Positions 7,878 to 15,510 of a stretch of 64,000 nt of DNA are shown in pieces (the first letter of the stretch is position 1; each line of letters starts with the position of its first letter). The notes beneath the pieces were generated by a model that ran no database searches, was not told the DNA's origin, and saw only the letters and a list, made by a program, of their open reading frames with translations. The stretch comes from Nocardia amamiensis NBRC 102102. GTDB taxonomy: Bacteria; Actinomycetota; Actinomycetes; Mycobacteriales; Mycobacteriaceae. The stretch covers positions 1-64,000 of the forward strand of contig NZ_BDBA01000059.1 of assembly GCF_001612745.1 (NCBI RefSeq), in the 5' to 3' direction. The translations under genes were made by a program, and so were the position numbers.

Positions 7878-7899
7878 TTGCGTGACATTCGCAAACAGA
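7878..7899 (+). promoter_or_regulatory. Single TGCGTGAC site (class 2), 45 nt before a start codon
   Basis: TTGCGTGACATTCGCAAACAGA resembles ATGCGTGACAAACGCAAACA at 13940 and ATGCGTGACAAATCCGAACA at 10563. TGCG...CGCA forms a short inverted repeat. Unlike the class-1 promoters, no -10 hexamer lies 17 nt downstream, so this may be an operator or an mRNA element rather than a promoter. Confidence 0.45.
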
Positions 7900-7922
7900 A
7901 ACACACCCGAAGGGATTTGCAT

Positions 7923-8120
7923 ATGAGCGCCAACAACCACACCGGCGGCGGATACCAGTTCTGCGCCTGCCGAGACTGCTTCGACATCGCGATCAGCCCC
8001 GACGGCACCCCGGTTCTCTGCGGAGAGTGCAGCGACGCACAGTGCGAGATCAACGCCGGTGAATGCCAGCGCGAAGACGCCTACACCGAGGGATTCGACA
8101 TCCCCGAACCCGCCGCATAA
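7923..8120 (+). CDS. Small Cys-rich, probably zinc-binding protein, 65 aa
   Basis: A 65-residue protein with CACRDC near residues 14-19, CGEC near 34-37 and single Cys residues further on. The paired Cys spacing (CxC-x2-C and C-x2-C) fits a zinc-ribbon-like fold. The ATG at 7923 has GAAGGG 8 nt upstream; a longer frame starts inside the class-2 site but has no ribosome-binding sequence. It is acidic at the C-terminus. No catalytic role is visible. It probably acts through binding of protein or nucleic acid. Confidence 0.55.
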   Translation: MSANNHTGGGYQFCACRDCFDIAISPDGTPVLCGECSDAQCEINAGECQREDAYTEGFDIPEPAA

Positions 8121-8141
8121 CCCGCCGACCACCGACCCCCA

Positions 8142-8176
8142 CGGGTGCCGGGCACAGGGTACGTGCCCGGCACCCG
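8142..8176 (+). ncRNA. AGGGTAC-loop hairpin, copy 1 (5' leader element)
   Basis: A perfect 14-bp stem (8142-8155 with 8163-8176) closes the 7-nt loop AGGGTAC. The inner six pairs GGGCAC/GTGCCC and the loop are identical in three copies in the window (8142, 9309, 16476), while the outer pairs differ with compensating changes. It ends 35 nt before the next ATG. Confidence 0.7.
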
Positions 8177-8211
8177 CCAGAACCCCACCGCCACAGCCGA
8201 AAGGGCACCCG

Positions 8212-8598
8212 ATGACCACCACCACAGCCGACAGCGAATGCGGCCACAACAGCGGATGCGGCTACCGCAACCCGCCGTTCTACCCCGAACAGGAGCAGCT
8301 GAAGCCCGGCGAATTCTGGTGCTACGACTGCAAATCCGTCGTACCCGACCCGATCGAGGTCGCCCGCCTCCACGCCGCCGCGCAACCCTGCCTCCGCAGC
8401 GGGCAAGGCAACTGCCGAGGCGAGGTCAGCGCCCGCCAGTCCTACGGCGGTACCGGAACCACGATCTACGAATGCGCCCACCACATGGACGAATCCGCAG
8501 AACGCGAGCAGGCCCTACGGCAGCGCTACCCCGAGCACCAGCCCGCCGATTTCGACCCCGGATACGCCGGTGAATCCTGGTACGAAGACGACTACTGA
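8212..8598 (+). CDS. Hypothetical protein, 128 aa
   Basis: Unrecognised. It contains Cys/His pairs (ECGHNSGCGY near residues 9-18, FWCYDCKSVV near 35-44, QPCLRSGQGNCRG and ECAHHMDE later) that could build one or two zinc sites. The C-terminus is Glu/Asp/Tyr-rich (YAGESWYEDDY). The start is ATG at 8212, with AAAGGG about 7 nt upstream and the AGGGTAC-loop hairpin just before. A longer open frame begins in the previous gene but crosses the hairpin and is unlikely to be used. Confidence 0.6.
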   Translation: MTTTTADSECGHNSGCGYRNPPFYPEQEQLKPGEFWCYDCKSVVPDPIEVARLHAAAQPCLRSGQGNCRGEVSARQSYGGTGTTIYECAHHMDESAEREQALRQRYPEHQPADFDPGYAGESWYEDDY

Positions 8599-8613
8599 AA
8601 TCGCCCGCCCATC

Positions 8614-8865
8614 ATGGCCAGAATAACGCGAATAGTCCCCGCCGGAGATTCCGACGACGGCGACAGGGGACGACCCCGGGGCGAAAAGGTAGTGGAGTTG
8701 TCCGACGTGGACGGCGACACAGTAGCCGTGTTCGACCTCGGTACGACCTATCACCTCCGGATAGTCGGCGACGACGGATACCGATACGCCGAATTACCGC
8801 CCCTCATCCTGCAAACTCTCGCCCTCCAAATCCTGGCGCACGAAAACAAGAAGAACCACAACTAA
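8614..8865 (+). CDS. Hypothetical protein, 83 aa
   Basis: Small unrecognised protein starting MARITRIVPAGDSDD. The centre (EKVVELSDVDGDTVAVFDLGTTYHLRIVG) looks like a compact beta-sheet domain, and the end is helical. It follows the previous gene after 15 nt with no good ribosome-binding site, so translation may be coupled. Function unknown. Confidence 0.5.
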   Translation: MARITRIVPAGDSDDGDRGRPRGEKVVELSDVDGDTVAVFDLGTTYHLRIVGDDGYRYAELPPLILQTLALQILAHENKKNHN

Positions 8866-8894
8866 CGCGCCCGCACAGAAAAGGAACCGAACCA

Positions 8895-9293
8895 ATGGGA
8901 AAAATTCAGGGAAACGTAGCCCGAATCTCGGAGCTGCAAACCTTCCAGAACGGAGACCGCACCCGCACCGCCGTCTACATGACCGTCATCGACAACCACG
9001 ACCGCAGCGACGGAAACGGCGGCTACCAACCGGCGGGCCGCACCGTCTACGACGTGTGTTTCTCCCGGGGAACGATGGCCGAGCGCGTACGCGGCAGCTT
9101 CCGAGTCGGTGACCCCGTCCTGATCTGGGACGACGACGACAAACGCCGAACCACCCTCAACACCAGCCGCCCGAACGGCGAACCCGAGCCGGTGATCAAG
9201 GCACAGGGCATCGATTGCGCGCTGTCCTGCCGACACAAGATGCTCGCCGACCTGTCCGCCGCCCCGGCCGCCGACCTGTCCGCCGCAGCCTGA
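8895..9293 (+). CDS. SSB-like OB-fold protein, 132 aa
   Basis: The first 100 residues resemble the single-stranded-DNA-binding OB fold. GNVARISELQTFQNGDRT occupies the first strands, TAVYMTVIDN the central strand, TVYDVCFSRGTMAERVRGSF the helix segment, and FRVGDPVLIWDDDD the last strand with the 'KGDxV.V.G' position. The C-terminus lacks the acidic DDDIPF-type tip of housekeeping SSB and ends in Ala repeats, as in many plasmid or phage homologues. It would protect single-stranded DNA during replication or transfer. The ATG has AAAAGGAACC upstream. It may instead belong to another OB-fold family. Confidence 0.5.
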   Translation: MGKIQGNVARISELQTFQNGDRTRTAVYMTVIDNHDRSDGNGGYQPAGRTVYDVCFSRGTMAERVRGSFRVGDPVLIWDDDDKRRTTLNTSRPNGEPEPVIKAQGIDCALSCRHKMLADLSAAPAADLSAAA

Positions 9294-9308
9294 CCACCGA
9301 CCAACACC

Positions 9309-9345
9309 GCAGGCATCGGGCACAGGGTACGTGCCCGATGCCTGC
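9309..9345 (+). ncRNA. AGGGTAC-loop hairpin, copy 2
   Basis: A perfect 15-bp stem (9309-9323 with 9331-9345) closes the loop AGGGTAC at 9324-9330. Outer pairs read GCAGGCATC against GATGCCTGC, different from copies 1 and 3 but fully complementary. It ends 28 nt before the ATG at 9374. An ATG also lies within the 3' arm in the same frame. Confidence 0.7.
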
Positions 9346-9373
9346 CCCGAACACCGGAACGGACACAGACACC

Positions 9374-9973
9374 ATGCACAGCCGCCCCGACATTCACCCC
9401 CTGTATCGGCCGATCGACGAACACGACGCCCAGGAGCAGGCCCGCGCCGACGCCTACCGCGCCCGAGTGCGAGACGCCGCCCTGCGACTGGTCGCCGAGA
9501 TCCGCGCGGAACTGCTCACCCTGCCCCCCGAACAAACCGGATACCGCATCGGCCTACGCGGCTGTGTCCGCTCCGAGGTCCGCCGAGCCGCCGAGAACGG
9601 CGCGACCCGCGAGCAGATCAACGCCGCCCTGACCAACCCGCCCACCGACCCCGAAGGACACCACCCGGTGACTACCGAATTCGTTCGCTTCACCCTGCCC
9701 AACGGCAACTATGCCCAGTGGATCGACCACGGCACCGACCGGCCCGCCCTGGTCAACCTCTACAGCCGACACGGCTATTTCACGGGCATGGACCGCACCA
9801 GCTACGAGACCGACGAGACCACCGCCCAGGCCATCGCGCGACTCACCGCCACCTACCCCGACGCCCACATGTCCCGCCTCAACTGGGACGAAGCCGCCCC
9901 CGGCAAACCCTCCCAGTACCCGGCCGCCGCCGCGCCGCAGACCCCCACCGAGGAAGGACAGACCCGATGCTGA
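9374..9973 (+). CDS. Hypothetical protein, 199 aa
   Basis: Unrecognised two-part protein. Residues 1-95 are mainly helical with LLTLPPEQTGYRIGLRGCVRSEVRRAAENGATREQINAAL. Residues 100-180 are a separate small domain beginning TTEFVRFTLPNGNYAQWIDH and ending SRLNWDEAAPG. A GTG with an upstream AAGGA lies between the parts in frame (9668), so the second part might also be made alone. The preceding mRNA leader forms the AGGGTAC-loop hairpin, whose 3' arm contains an in-frame ATG 36 nt before the chosen start. The stop overlaps the next start by a few nucleotides, implying coupled translation. Confidence 0.55.
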   Translation: MHSRPDIHPLYRPIDEHDAQEQARADAYRARVRDAALRLVAEIRAELLTLPPEQTGYRIGLRGCVRSEVRRAAENGATREQINAALTNPPTDPEGHHPVTTEFVRFTLPNGNYAQWIDHGTDRPALVNLYSRHGYFTGMDRTSYETDETTAQAIARLTATYPDAHMSRLNWDEAAPGKPSQYPAAAAPQTPTEEGQTRC

Positions 9974-10518
9974 TCGCGCGCCGCCCCCCGATCGACCACC
10001 CCGCCCGCGCCCGCCGCCTTGTGCAGGTCTGGCGCGTCGAAGACCACGGTTACGGGGTCGAGGTCTGCCAATTCCTCGAGCAGATCGACCACACCGCCGC
10101 CACCGCAGAAAGCGCCCTCACCGCCGCCGGTTACACCGTGGTCGGACCGTGGACGCCCGAAGCCGACGACGACCAGGCATGCGAGCGAATGCCACTCGCC
10201 GTCGACGGGCGCGGATTCCTCATGCGAATGTTCCGCCTCTACGTCCGCCCCGGCGCGTGCCACGCCGCCGACCCCGAGGCCGCCGCAGTCGTGCAAGCCA
10301 TCCTTTCGCGCTTGCTGTCGTTCGGCATCCCCGCCGACCCGGCCACGCTGCCCCACCACTACCACGAGGCCCTACGCGGACACCTCGCCACGCTTCGCGA
10401 CCGCGCCACCCGGCCGCGCCAGCCCGGCGACACCCCGCCCGAGGTGTGCCACCGCGCCGCCGACCAGCTGGCCCGCATCCTGCGCACGCTCGAAGTCGAG
10501 CACGCCGACTCGTTCTAA
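9967..10518 (+). CDS. Hypothetical protein, 183 aa
   Basis: Unrecognised. It starts at an ATG overlapping the end of the previous gene by 7 nt, with GGAAGGACAG upstream. It has an N-terminal alpha/beta segment (LVQVWRVEDHGYGVEVCQFLEQIDHTA), a central strand (FLMRMFRLYVRPG) and a long helical C-terminus with SFGIPADPATLPHHYHEALRGH. It is followed by a 17-bp hairpin at 10523-10569 that may terminate this transcript. No catalytic motif is evident. Confidence 0.6.
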   Translation: MLIARRPPIDHPARARRLVQVWRVEDHGYGVEVCQFLEQIDHTAATAESALTAAGYTVVGPWTPEADDDQACERMPLAVDGRGFLMRMFRLYVRPGACHAADPEAAAVVQAILSRLLSFGIPADPATLPHHYHEALRGHLATLRDRATRPRQPGDTPPEVCHRAADQLARILRTLEVEHADSF

Positions 10519-10522
10519 CCCC

Positions 10523-10569
10523 CACGCATTCGGCCCGTGAGCACACCACACCCACGGGCCGAATGCGTG
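10523..10569 (+). terminator. 17-bp perfect hairpin overlapping a TGCGTGA site
   Basis: CACGCATTCGGCCCGTG (10523-10539) pairs perfectly with 10553-10569 across a 13-nt loop. It starts 4 nt after a stop codon. There is no T-tract, so termination is uncertain. The 3' arm contains the ATGCGTG of the class-2 site at 10563, so folding would hide or present that site. Confidence 0.55.
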
Positions 10570-10582
10570 ACAAATCCGAACA
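10563..10582 (+). promoter_or_regulatory. Single TGCGTGAC site (class 2)
   Basis: ATGCGTGACAAATCCGAACA, with AGAAAA following, lies 46 nt before the ATG at 10609. It matches the class-2 pattern at 7878 and 13940. No -10 hexamer is visible. Confidence 0.45.
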
Positions 10583-10608
10583 GAAAACGTCAATCAGGAG
10601 ACCGCGAG

Positions 10609-11019
10609 ATGATCGCCGCCCAGCCCGAACCGTTCACCTTCACATTCACCACGCCCCTACTGCCCGGATGGCACCGATTCGCCGCCCTCATCGCCCGCCG
10701 CGACATCGCCCGCGCCGTCCGCGAGGCAGGCGAGCACGCCGCCAACCTCGGCCTTCTCACCAGCCGCCGCCTCGAAATCGCCGTCACCTGGCACACCCAC
10801 GAGGGCACCGACCGAGGCCACCTCGCGCCCACCGTGCGCGCCGTGCGCGCGGCCCTCACCGCCGTCGGAATCGACCTCACCCGAGCGCGCGTCACCGCCA
10901 GCGCCCACGCCACCACCCAGGCACTACGCCCCGGCGCGCCCGCCCTGGCGTTCCCGGCGCTGCTCGAGGCTCTGACCCCGCGCGTCGTGGTCACCATCTC
11001 CGAGGACGAGGACGACTAG
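10609..11019 (+). CDS. Hypothetical protein, 136 aa
   Basis: Unrecognised alpha/beta protein. The pattern FTFTFTTPLLPGWHRFAALIARRDIARAVREAGEHAANLG...RRLEIAVTWHTHEG...ALTAVGIDLTRARVTASAHATTQ suggests alternating strands and helices. The acidic tail is SEDEDD. The start is chosen at 10609 because AGGAGA precedes it by 6 nt; a longer frame begins inside the hairpin. Function unknown. Confidence 0.6.
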   Translation: MIAAQPEPFTFTFTTPLLPGWHRFAALIARRDIARAVREAGEHAANLGLLTSRRLEIAVTWHTHEGTDRGHLAPTVRAVRAALTAVGIDLTRARVTASAHATTQALRPGAPALAFPALLEALTPRVVVTISEDEDD

Positions 11020-11077
11020 AGCAACCCGAGCACCGCCGGCCGCACCGCACCGCGGGCGGCCGGCGGGAGCCCCGCGG

Positions 11078-11104
11078 ATCGGAACTCCGCTGCGCTCCGT
11101 GCTG
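11078..11104. repeat. Dispersed intergenic repeat, copy 2
   Basis: Copy of the repeat described at 5963. Upstream it also shares GGCGGCCGGCGGGAGC with copy 3, and downstream AGCGGCC.GCA.CCAGC, so copies 2 and 3 match over about 90 nt. Confidence 0.75.
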
Positions 11105-11226
11105 CGCCTATTGAAGCGGCCAGCATCCAGCGCCCCCGGCCGATCGCGCCGACCCGCCCGAGCACACCACCGGACCCACACACCACCACCGCGCACACGC
11201 GCCCGATCAGCCCCGGAGCCCAACCA

Positions 11227-11988
11227 ATGAGCCGCCCCAGCGCCGAGCACGCACCCGACCTCGCCCCGCTCCGTCTCCGCCTCGCCCCGCTGCGCTTCCG
11301 CATCAGCCGCGCCGACGATGGCGCCGACACCTGGACCGCCACCTACAGCGAAGCCGACACAACGTCTGTGCTGCGCCGAGCTGTCCGCACCCGGCGCGCC
11401 ACGGTCGAGGCCCGCCGCAACGGCGGATTCGTCCTGCAATGGAACGTGCACCGCCTCACCGGCGACACCGTCACCACCACAACCGCCACTATCACCGCAG
11501 AGCCGATCACCCCCGCCCGCCTCACCGCGACCATGCGCGCCGACCTCGAGCACATCGCCGAACACCCCACCCGGGCACGCTGGCGCCCAGACGGAAGCCT
11601 GCACGTCGGTTTCCTCGGCCGCATTCCGCCCGCCACCGCGCGGCGGCTCGCCGACCGCGGACTGATCGCCACCGAACCGGAGAACCGCCCGGCTGTGCGG
11701 CTCACCCTCGCCGCGCGCCTGGCGCTGCTTGCCGAACAGCACCGCACCACCACCGCCGAGCCGCGCGGCTGGCATCGGCCCAGCGATTACCTACGCCCCG
11801 GCGAATGGCCCACCAGCGCCGGAAGCCACCGCCCCGGCGGCAAGAGCGGCAAGGTCTACGACCGCCACAGCTCCGCCCGATGCAGCTGCGGCGAGTTCTC
11901 CGAATTCGCCGAGGACCGCCGCGACGCCGCCCACCTCGCACGCCGCCACCGTCAGCACGTCGCGGCCGCCCTGGTCGCCACCCTCTAG
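11227..11988 (+). CDS. Hypothetical protein with C-terminal Cys/His segment, 253 aa
   Basis: Unrecognised protein with three apparent parts. Residues 1-100 form a beta-rich region (FRISRADDGADTWTATYSEAD...GFVLQWNVHRLTGD). Residues 100-170 look winged-helix-like (IPPATARRLADRGLIATEPENRPAVRLTLAARLALLAE): a turn plus 'beta-wing' arrangement typical of small DNA-binding domains. Residues 210-245 carry ARCSCGEFSEFAEDRRDAAHLARRHRQH, a CxC...H...H arrangement that could bind zinc. The segments look like a DNA-binding regulator but no family is certain. It starts at ATG 11227 with only a weak ribosome-binding site, downstream of dispersed repeat copy 2. Confidence 0.55.
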   Translation: MSRPSAEHAPDLAPLRLRLAPLRFRISRADDGADTWTATYSEADTTSVLRRAVRTRRATVEARRNGGFVLQWNVHRLTGDTVTTTTATITAEPITPARLTATMRADLEHIAEHPTRARWRPDGSLHVGFLGRIPPATARRLADRGLIATEPENRPAVRLTLAARLALLAEQHRTTTAEPRGWHRPSDYLRPGEWPTSAGSHRPGGKSGKVYDRHSSARCSCGEFSEFAEDRRDAAHLARRHRQHVAAALVATL

Positions 11989-12007
11989 CCGCGAAGGACA
12001 CCCCGCC

Positions 12008-12379
12008 ATGCCCATAGCCACACTCGACGCCCCGGCCGTCGACCGCACCGCCGCGCGCATGCTCGACGCCCACCGCCCGGAAATGGAACTACTCGCCGAG
12101 ATCGGCGGCCGCCCCCGCATCATCAACACCGGCGGCGGATGCCTGGCCATCGAAGCCGACGCAGGCCCCGCCGCCGATCCCCTGGGCACGCTGTATCTGC
12201 TGATCACCACCGAAGACCACTACCTAGCCACCGACCGCGCCGACATCACCGAATGGACGGTGTCCCTCTACGACGCCGCCGACGATCACCGCGCGATCTC
12301 CTACGCCGACGGCCCGACATTCCTCGACGCCTACCGCGCCGCATGGGCCGCATTCCGCGCCGGAGACATCATCGAGTAA
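12008..12379 (+). CDS. Hypothetical protein, 123 aa (relative of remnant at 6300)
   Basis: The protein begins MPIATLDAPAVDRTAARML, related to the N-terminus of the two 61-residue proteins at 3773 and 6626. Its remaining part (NTGGGCLAIEADAG...LYLLITTEDHYLATDRADITEWTVSLYDAADD) is related to the remnant at 6300-6557. It therefore joins two modules that occur separately elsewhere in the window. The ATG has GAAGGACA about 8 nt upstream. It looks like a small antiparallel-sheet domain. Function unknown. Confidence 0.6.
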   Translation: MPIATLDAPAVDRTAARMLDAHRPEMELLAEIGGRPRIINTGGGCLAIEADAGPAADPLGTLYLLITTEDHYLATDRADITEWTVSLYDAADDHRAISYADGPTFLDAYRAAWAAFRAGDIIE

Positions 12380-12415
12380 CCGGCCGAACAGTGATCCGGA
12401 TCACTACCAATCCAA

Positions 12416-12444
12416 TTGCGTGACATGCGTGAAATGCGTAAGAT
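12416..12444 (+). promoter_or_regulatory. TGCGTGA direct-repeat promoter 3 (three repeats)
   Basis: TTGCGT (12416-12421), 17-nt spacer, TAAGAT (12439-12444). Here the repeat unit occurs three times in tandem at 9-nt steps: TTGCGTGAC, ATGCGTGAA, ATGCGTAAG. It drives the ArdC-like gene at 12490. Confidence 0.7.
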
Positions 12445-12489
12445 TTATTAACAGAAGGACAGCCCGAGAAACGGAGGCGAGCAGCAAAA

Positions 12490-13896
12490 ATGGGATACCG
12501 CCGGAAGAAGTACACCCCCGAACAGCGCGCCGAGCGCGACGCCGCAGACAAGGCCATCAAGGACGCCGCAGACGAGAAACTGACCGACCCCGAAGCCGTC
12601 GCGGCGATGGTCGGGCAACTCGCCCAGGCCACCTCGCCGAAGCTGCTGCGCTACTCGCTGCGCAACGTCGCGATGCTCTGGAACCAGGCCGAGGAACGCG
12701 GAATCACCCTCACCGACGTCGACAGCTTCAAAGGCTGGAAGGCCCGCGGCCGCAGCATCCGCAAGGGCGAGCGCGCGCTACGCATCGTCGCGCCCAAGGG
12801 CACCGAGAAGGCCGAAGGCAGCGACACCGCCGAGCCCGAACCCGCCGAGTTCATCACCGTCGACACCGACGACCAGGGCGACGAGACCGCAGCCCGCACA
12901 CGGTTCCGCATGGTGGTGGTCTTCGATATCTCCCAGACCGAAGGCATCGAGGATTTCGAAGGTGACCCGGTCGAGGTCGAACCCGTCGCCGACCCGGCCG
13001 GCGTCGTCCGCGCGAACCTGACCACCCAGCTCGAGCGCCTGGGCTACGCCGTGGCCACCACCGACGACGAGCAGCCCGCGCCCGTCGTCGACGACGACGC
13101 CCACGCCGTCACCGTGTCCGCCGCCCGGCCGGTCGAGCAGCTGGCCCAAGCCGTCGCCGAGCTGATCACCCGCCCCGCCGACCAGCGCCCGCGCCCCGTC
13201 CACACCGCCACCAGCACCACCGCCACCGAGCCCCGCCCGGCCGCCGCGCCGGGAATCCCGCTCGATCTGGGCGAGTTCGGCGAGGGCCGCGCCGTCGTCG
13301 AGATCGACCACGACAACGGCCGCGCCTACTACCGCGTGACCGGCCCGAACGTGCGCGGCTGCTTCACCGTCGCATGGTACGAACCCGCCGAGAAACGCGA
13401 ACCGCACATCGTGAACGTCATCTACGGCCACGACAACGGACGCGGCGGCCCGTGGGTGCACGGCGGCGAAGGCGAGAAGCGCCCCGAGCGGCCGACGGTG
13501 AACGGAATTCGGCTGGTCGCCCAGTCGACGCATATCACGCTGGCCGAGATCGAGACCATGCGCACGATCTACGTCATGCGCATGGTTGCGGGCCGCTACA
13601 ACCCCTACAGCGAGCGCGTACCCGACCGGACCGAGCAGCGCACCCGCGCCGTCGTGCGCGCCATCCTGCGCCACTTCGCCCAGCTGCCCGAACTGCCCGA
13701 ACTGTTCGCGCGCGCCGCCGCACTCGACGCCCCCGCGTTGCAGCGAATCCACAACGAACGCGCGGCCACGATATCCGCGCACATCACCAGGCTCGAGCAC
13801 GAGCGCGAGGAGGCCGAAACACAACGCCGCTACTACGCGAGCCTTGCCGCCGGAGGCGAGATCGACGGAACACAGCTCGAAATGTTCTCCGCCTGA
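12490..13896 (+). CDS. ArdC-type ssDNA-binding N-terminal domain protein, 468 aa
   Basis: Residues about 35-170 match the ArdC N-terminal ssDNA-binding domain: LLRYSLRNVAMLWNQAEERG, then DSFKGWKARGRSIRKGERAL, then FRMVVVFDISQTEG, in the family order (RN..L...Q, GF..W...GR.V.KGE, VFD.SQTEG). ArdC proteins coat incoming single-stranded DNA during conjugation and protect it from restriction. The usual C-terminal zinc-peptidase HExxH is absent. Instead residues 255-468 hold an unrecognised domain (WYEPAEKREPHIVNVIYGHDNG) and a coiled-coil C-terminus. Start: ATG 12490, 45 nt after a TGCGTGA promoter. The presence of this gene supports a conjugally transferred element. Confidence 0.7.
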   Translation: MGYRRKKYTPEQRAERDAADKAIKDAADEKLTDPEAVAAMVGQLAQATSPKLLRYSLRNVAMLWNQAEERGITLTDVDSFKGWKARGRSIRKGERALRIVAPKGTEKAEGSDTAEPEPAEFITVDTDDQGDETAARTRFRMVVVFDISQTEGIEDFEGDPVEVEPVADPAGVVRANLTTQLERLGYAVATTDDEQPAPVVDDDAHAVTVSAARPVEQLAQAVAELITRPADQRPRPVHTATSTTATEPRPAAAPGIPLDLGEFGEGRAVVEIDHDNGRAYYRVTGPNVRGCFTVAWYEPAEKREPHIVNVIYGHDNGRGGPWVHGGEGEKRPERPTVNGIRLVAQSTHITLAEIETMRTIYVMRMVAGRYNPYSERVPDRTEQRTRAVVRAILRHFAQLPELPELFARAAALDAPALQRIHNERAATISAHITRLEHEREEAETQRRYYASLAAGGEIDGTQLEMFSA

Positions 13897-13916
13897 CCCA
13901 CCCCACCACCGAACCA

Positions 13917-13977
13917 CCCCGGGCCGACCCATGCCCTCAATGCGTGACAAACGCAAACAGAGAAGGGCGGCCCGGGG
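13917..13977. promoter_or_regulatory. Class-2 TGCGTGAC site inside a 10-bp inverted repeat
   Basis: CCCCGGGCCG (13917-13926) and CGGCCCGGGG (13968-13977) are perfectly complementary and enclose ATGCGTGACAAACGCAAACA (13940-13959). Within it TGCGT-GACAA-ACGCA is itself an inverted repeat. The unit lies between the ArdC-like gene and the gene at 14026, so it may act as terminator, operator or both. Confidence 0.5.
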
Positions 13978-14025
13978 CATCGACAGGCACCGCCGCCGGT
14001 GCCCCGCAGAAAGGACGCCCCCGAG

Positions 14026-14895
14026 ATGACCACCAACGCCCCCGAATTCGACCGAGTCTTTACCGCCCGCAGCGGCCGCCCCTTCACCGTCCGCTACGTC
14101 CCCGCAGGCTCCCCGCTCATCACCGCCAGCGGCAAACTCCGCACCGACGCCGCGCCCGTCGTCGAGTTCTACGACGCCGCCCAGATCGGCACCCCCGCCG
14201 CGCACGGCCACCCCGCCGGACAGTTCACCGGCGCGAGCTACCACGTAGACACGCTGCTCAACCCGGACGAGCGCGGCACCGGCAGTTTTTCACTGGCCGG
14301 AAGTGTCGACGCCTGGAAGATCGACGCCGACACCCTGACCGACATCCGAGCATGGACCGCCGAACACGGCACGCCCACCGCAGCGAAAGCGCGCAACCTG
14401 GCAGGCCACCCCGCACGCAACCGCGGCCGCCGCGCCCAGCGTCACGCCGAACACTACGGCCCGGCCGAAGCGTTCCGGCCCTACACCGCCCCGGGCGGCA
14501 TCGAATGCGGCTGGTACGCCGTGCGCGGCACCGCCGATTGCGGCCACGAATACACCAACATCGACGCCGACGGCCGCGCCGGGATCGGCACCGGCTACGG
14601 CGTCGACTCCGAGACCGATCTGTCCTACTGCTACGGCTGCCTCGACGACCGCACGCGCGCAGATCTCGACGCACTGACCCACGGACCCGGCCGCGTCCTC
14701 GCCTACGTCGCCAGCGACGGCCGCACCCTGACCACCTGGCGCGGCGGCGAGCTGGCCCGCGTCATCGAGCACCGGCGCGGCCGCCGATCGGACTCGTGGA
14801 AATTCCAGCGCGGGCGCCGCACCTACTACGGCCGCAACGCAGGTCCCGGAATGGCCGTCATGGTGCGCGCCTACAAGGACACCGCGGCCGCCTAA
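14026..14895 (+). CDS. Hypothetical protein, 289 aa
   Basis: Unrecognised. An N-terminal part (FTARSGRPFTVRYVPAGSPL...APVVEFYDA) looks beta-rich. Residues about 155-215 carry Cys residues (GIECGWYAVRG, DCGHEYTN, SYCYGCLDD), suggesting one zinc site. The C-terminus is basic (RRGRRSDSWKFQRGRRTYYGRN) and may bind nucleic acid. Start ATG 14026, with AAAGGA about 10 nt upstream. The preceding class-2 site suggests co-regulation with the genes at 7923 and 10609. Confidence 0.55.
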   Translation: MTTNAPEFDRVFTARSGRPFTVRYVPAGSPLITASGKLRTDAAPVVEFYDAAQIGTPAAHGHPAGQFTGASYHVDTLLNPDERGTGSFSLAGSVDAWKIDADTLTDIRAWTAEHGTPTAAKARNLAGHPARNRGRRAQRHAEHYGPAEAFRPYTAPGGIECGWYAVRGTADCGHEYTNIDADGRAGIGTGYGVDSETDLSYCYGCLDDRTRADLDALTHGPGRVLAYVASDGRTLTTWRGGELARVIEHRRGRRSDSWKFQRGRRTYYGRNAGPGMAVMVRAYKDTAAA

Positions 14896-14952
14896 CGCGA
14901 GCCCACAGCCCCGCCGACCGACCGCGCCCAGGCGGCCGGCGGGAGCGCCGCG

Positions 14953-14980
14953 AATCGGAACTCCGCTGCGCTCCGTGCTG
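14953..14980. repeat. Dispersed intergenic repeat, copy 3
   Basis: Copy of the repeat described at 5963, closely matching copy 2 in its flanks. GGCGGCCGGC before the core and GCGGCCGGC after it are near-identical and partly self-complementary. Confidence 0.75.
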
Positions 14981-15081
14981 CCCCTCGAGCGGCCGGCACC
15001 CAGCCCCCTCCGGCCCGTCTCGCCGACCCGCCCGAGCATCCCACCGAACCCGCACTCACCACCGCCGTAAGGACACCTCCA

Positions 15082-15510
15082 ATGCCCCCGATCACCCTGC
15101 TGCACCGCCGCCTGATCGCCCTCGCCGTCGAGGACTACGCCCCGGGCTACGCCGCGCCACTGCACTGCCCGTGCGCCGCCCACGACGCCGCCCGCTACGT
15201 CGCCGCCTACGACCTGCCCCCGCTGGTCCCCCTCTACGGACTCAAAGCCCTCGAACACGCCGCCCACCTCCACATCCAGCACCACCCCGACCTACTCGCG
15301 CGCACCCCCGCCGAATGCGCAGCCCGCCACGCCGCACGCGAACGCGAAGGCCAACGCCTCGCCGCGGCCGCCATCGCCGCCCACCGGGCCGGACACACCC
15401 AGCGCGCGGCCCTGCTCATCGACGACGCCGAGCTGATCAATCCCCGATTCGACTGGAGCGGATACCGCGCCCTGCTGCCCGCCGCGCCGATCCTCGCGGC
15501 CGCGGGATAA
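15082..15510 (+). CDS. Hypothetical protein, 142 aa
   Basis: Unrecognised, Ala- and His-rich, largely helical protein. CPCAAHDAARYVAAYD near residues 30-45 and HAAHLHIQHHPDLL near 60-73 hold Cys/His residues that might bind metal. The middle is a basic helix (REREGQRLAAAAIAAHRAGH). ATG 15082 follows GTAAGGACACCTCC. Function unknown. Confidence 0.55.
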   Translation: MPPITLLHRRLIALAVEDYAPGYAAPLHCPCAAHDAARYVAAYDLPPLVPLYGLKALEHAAHLHIQHHPDLLARTPAECAARHAAREREGQRLAAAAIAAHRAGHTQRAALLIDDAELINPRFDWSGYRALLPAAPILAAAG

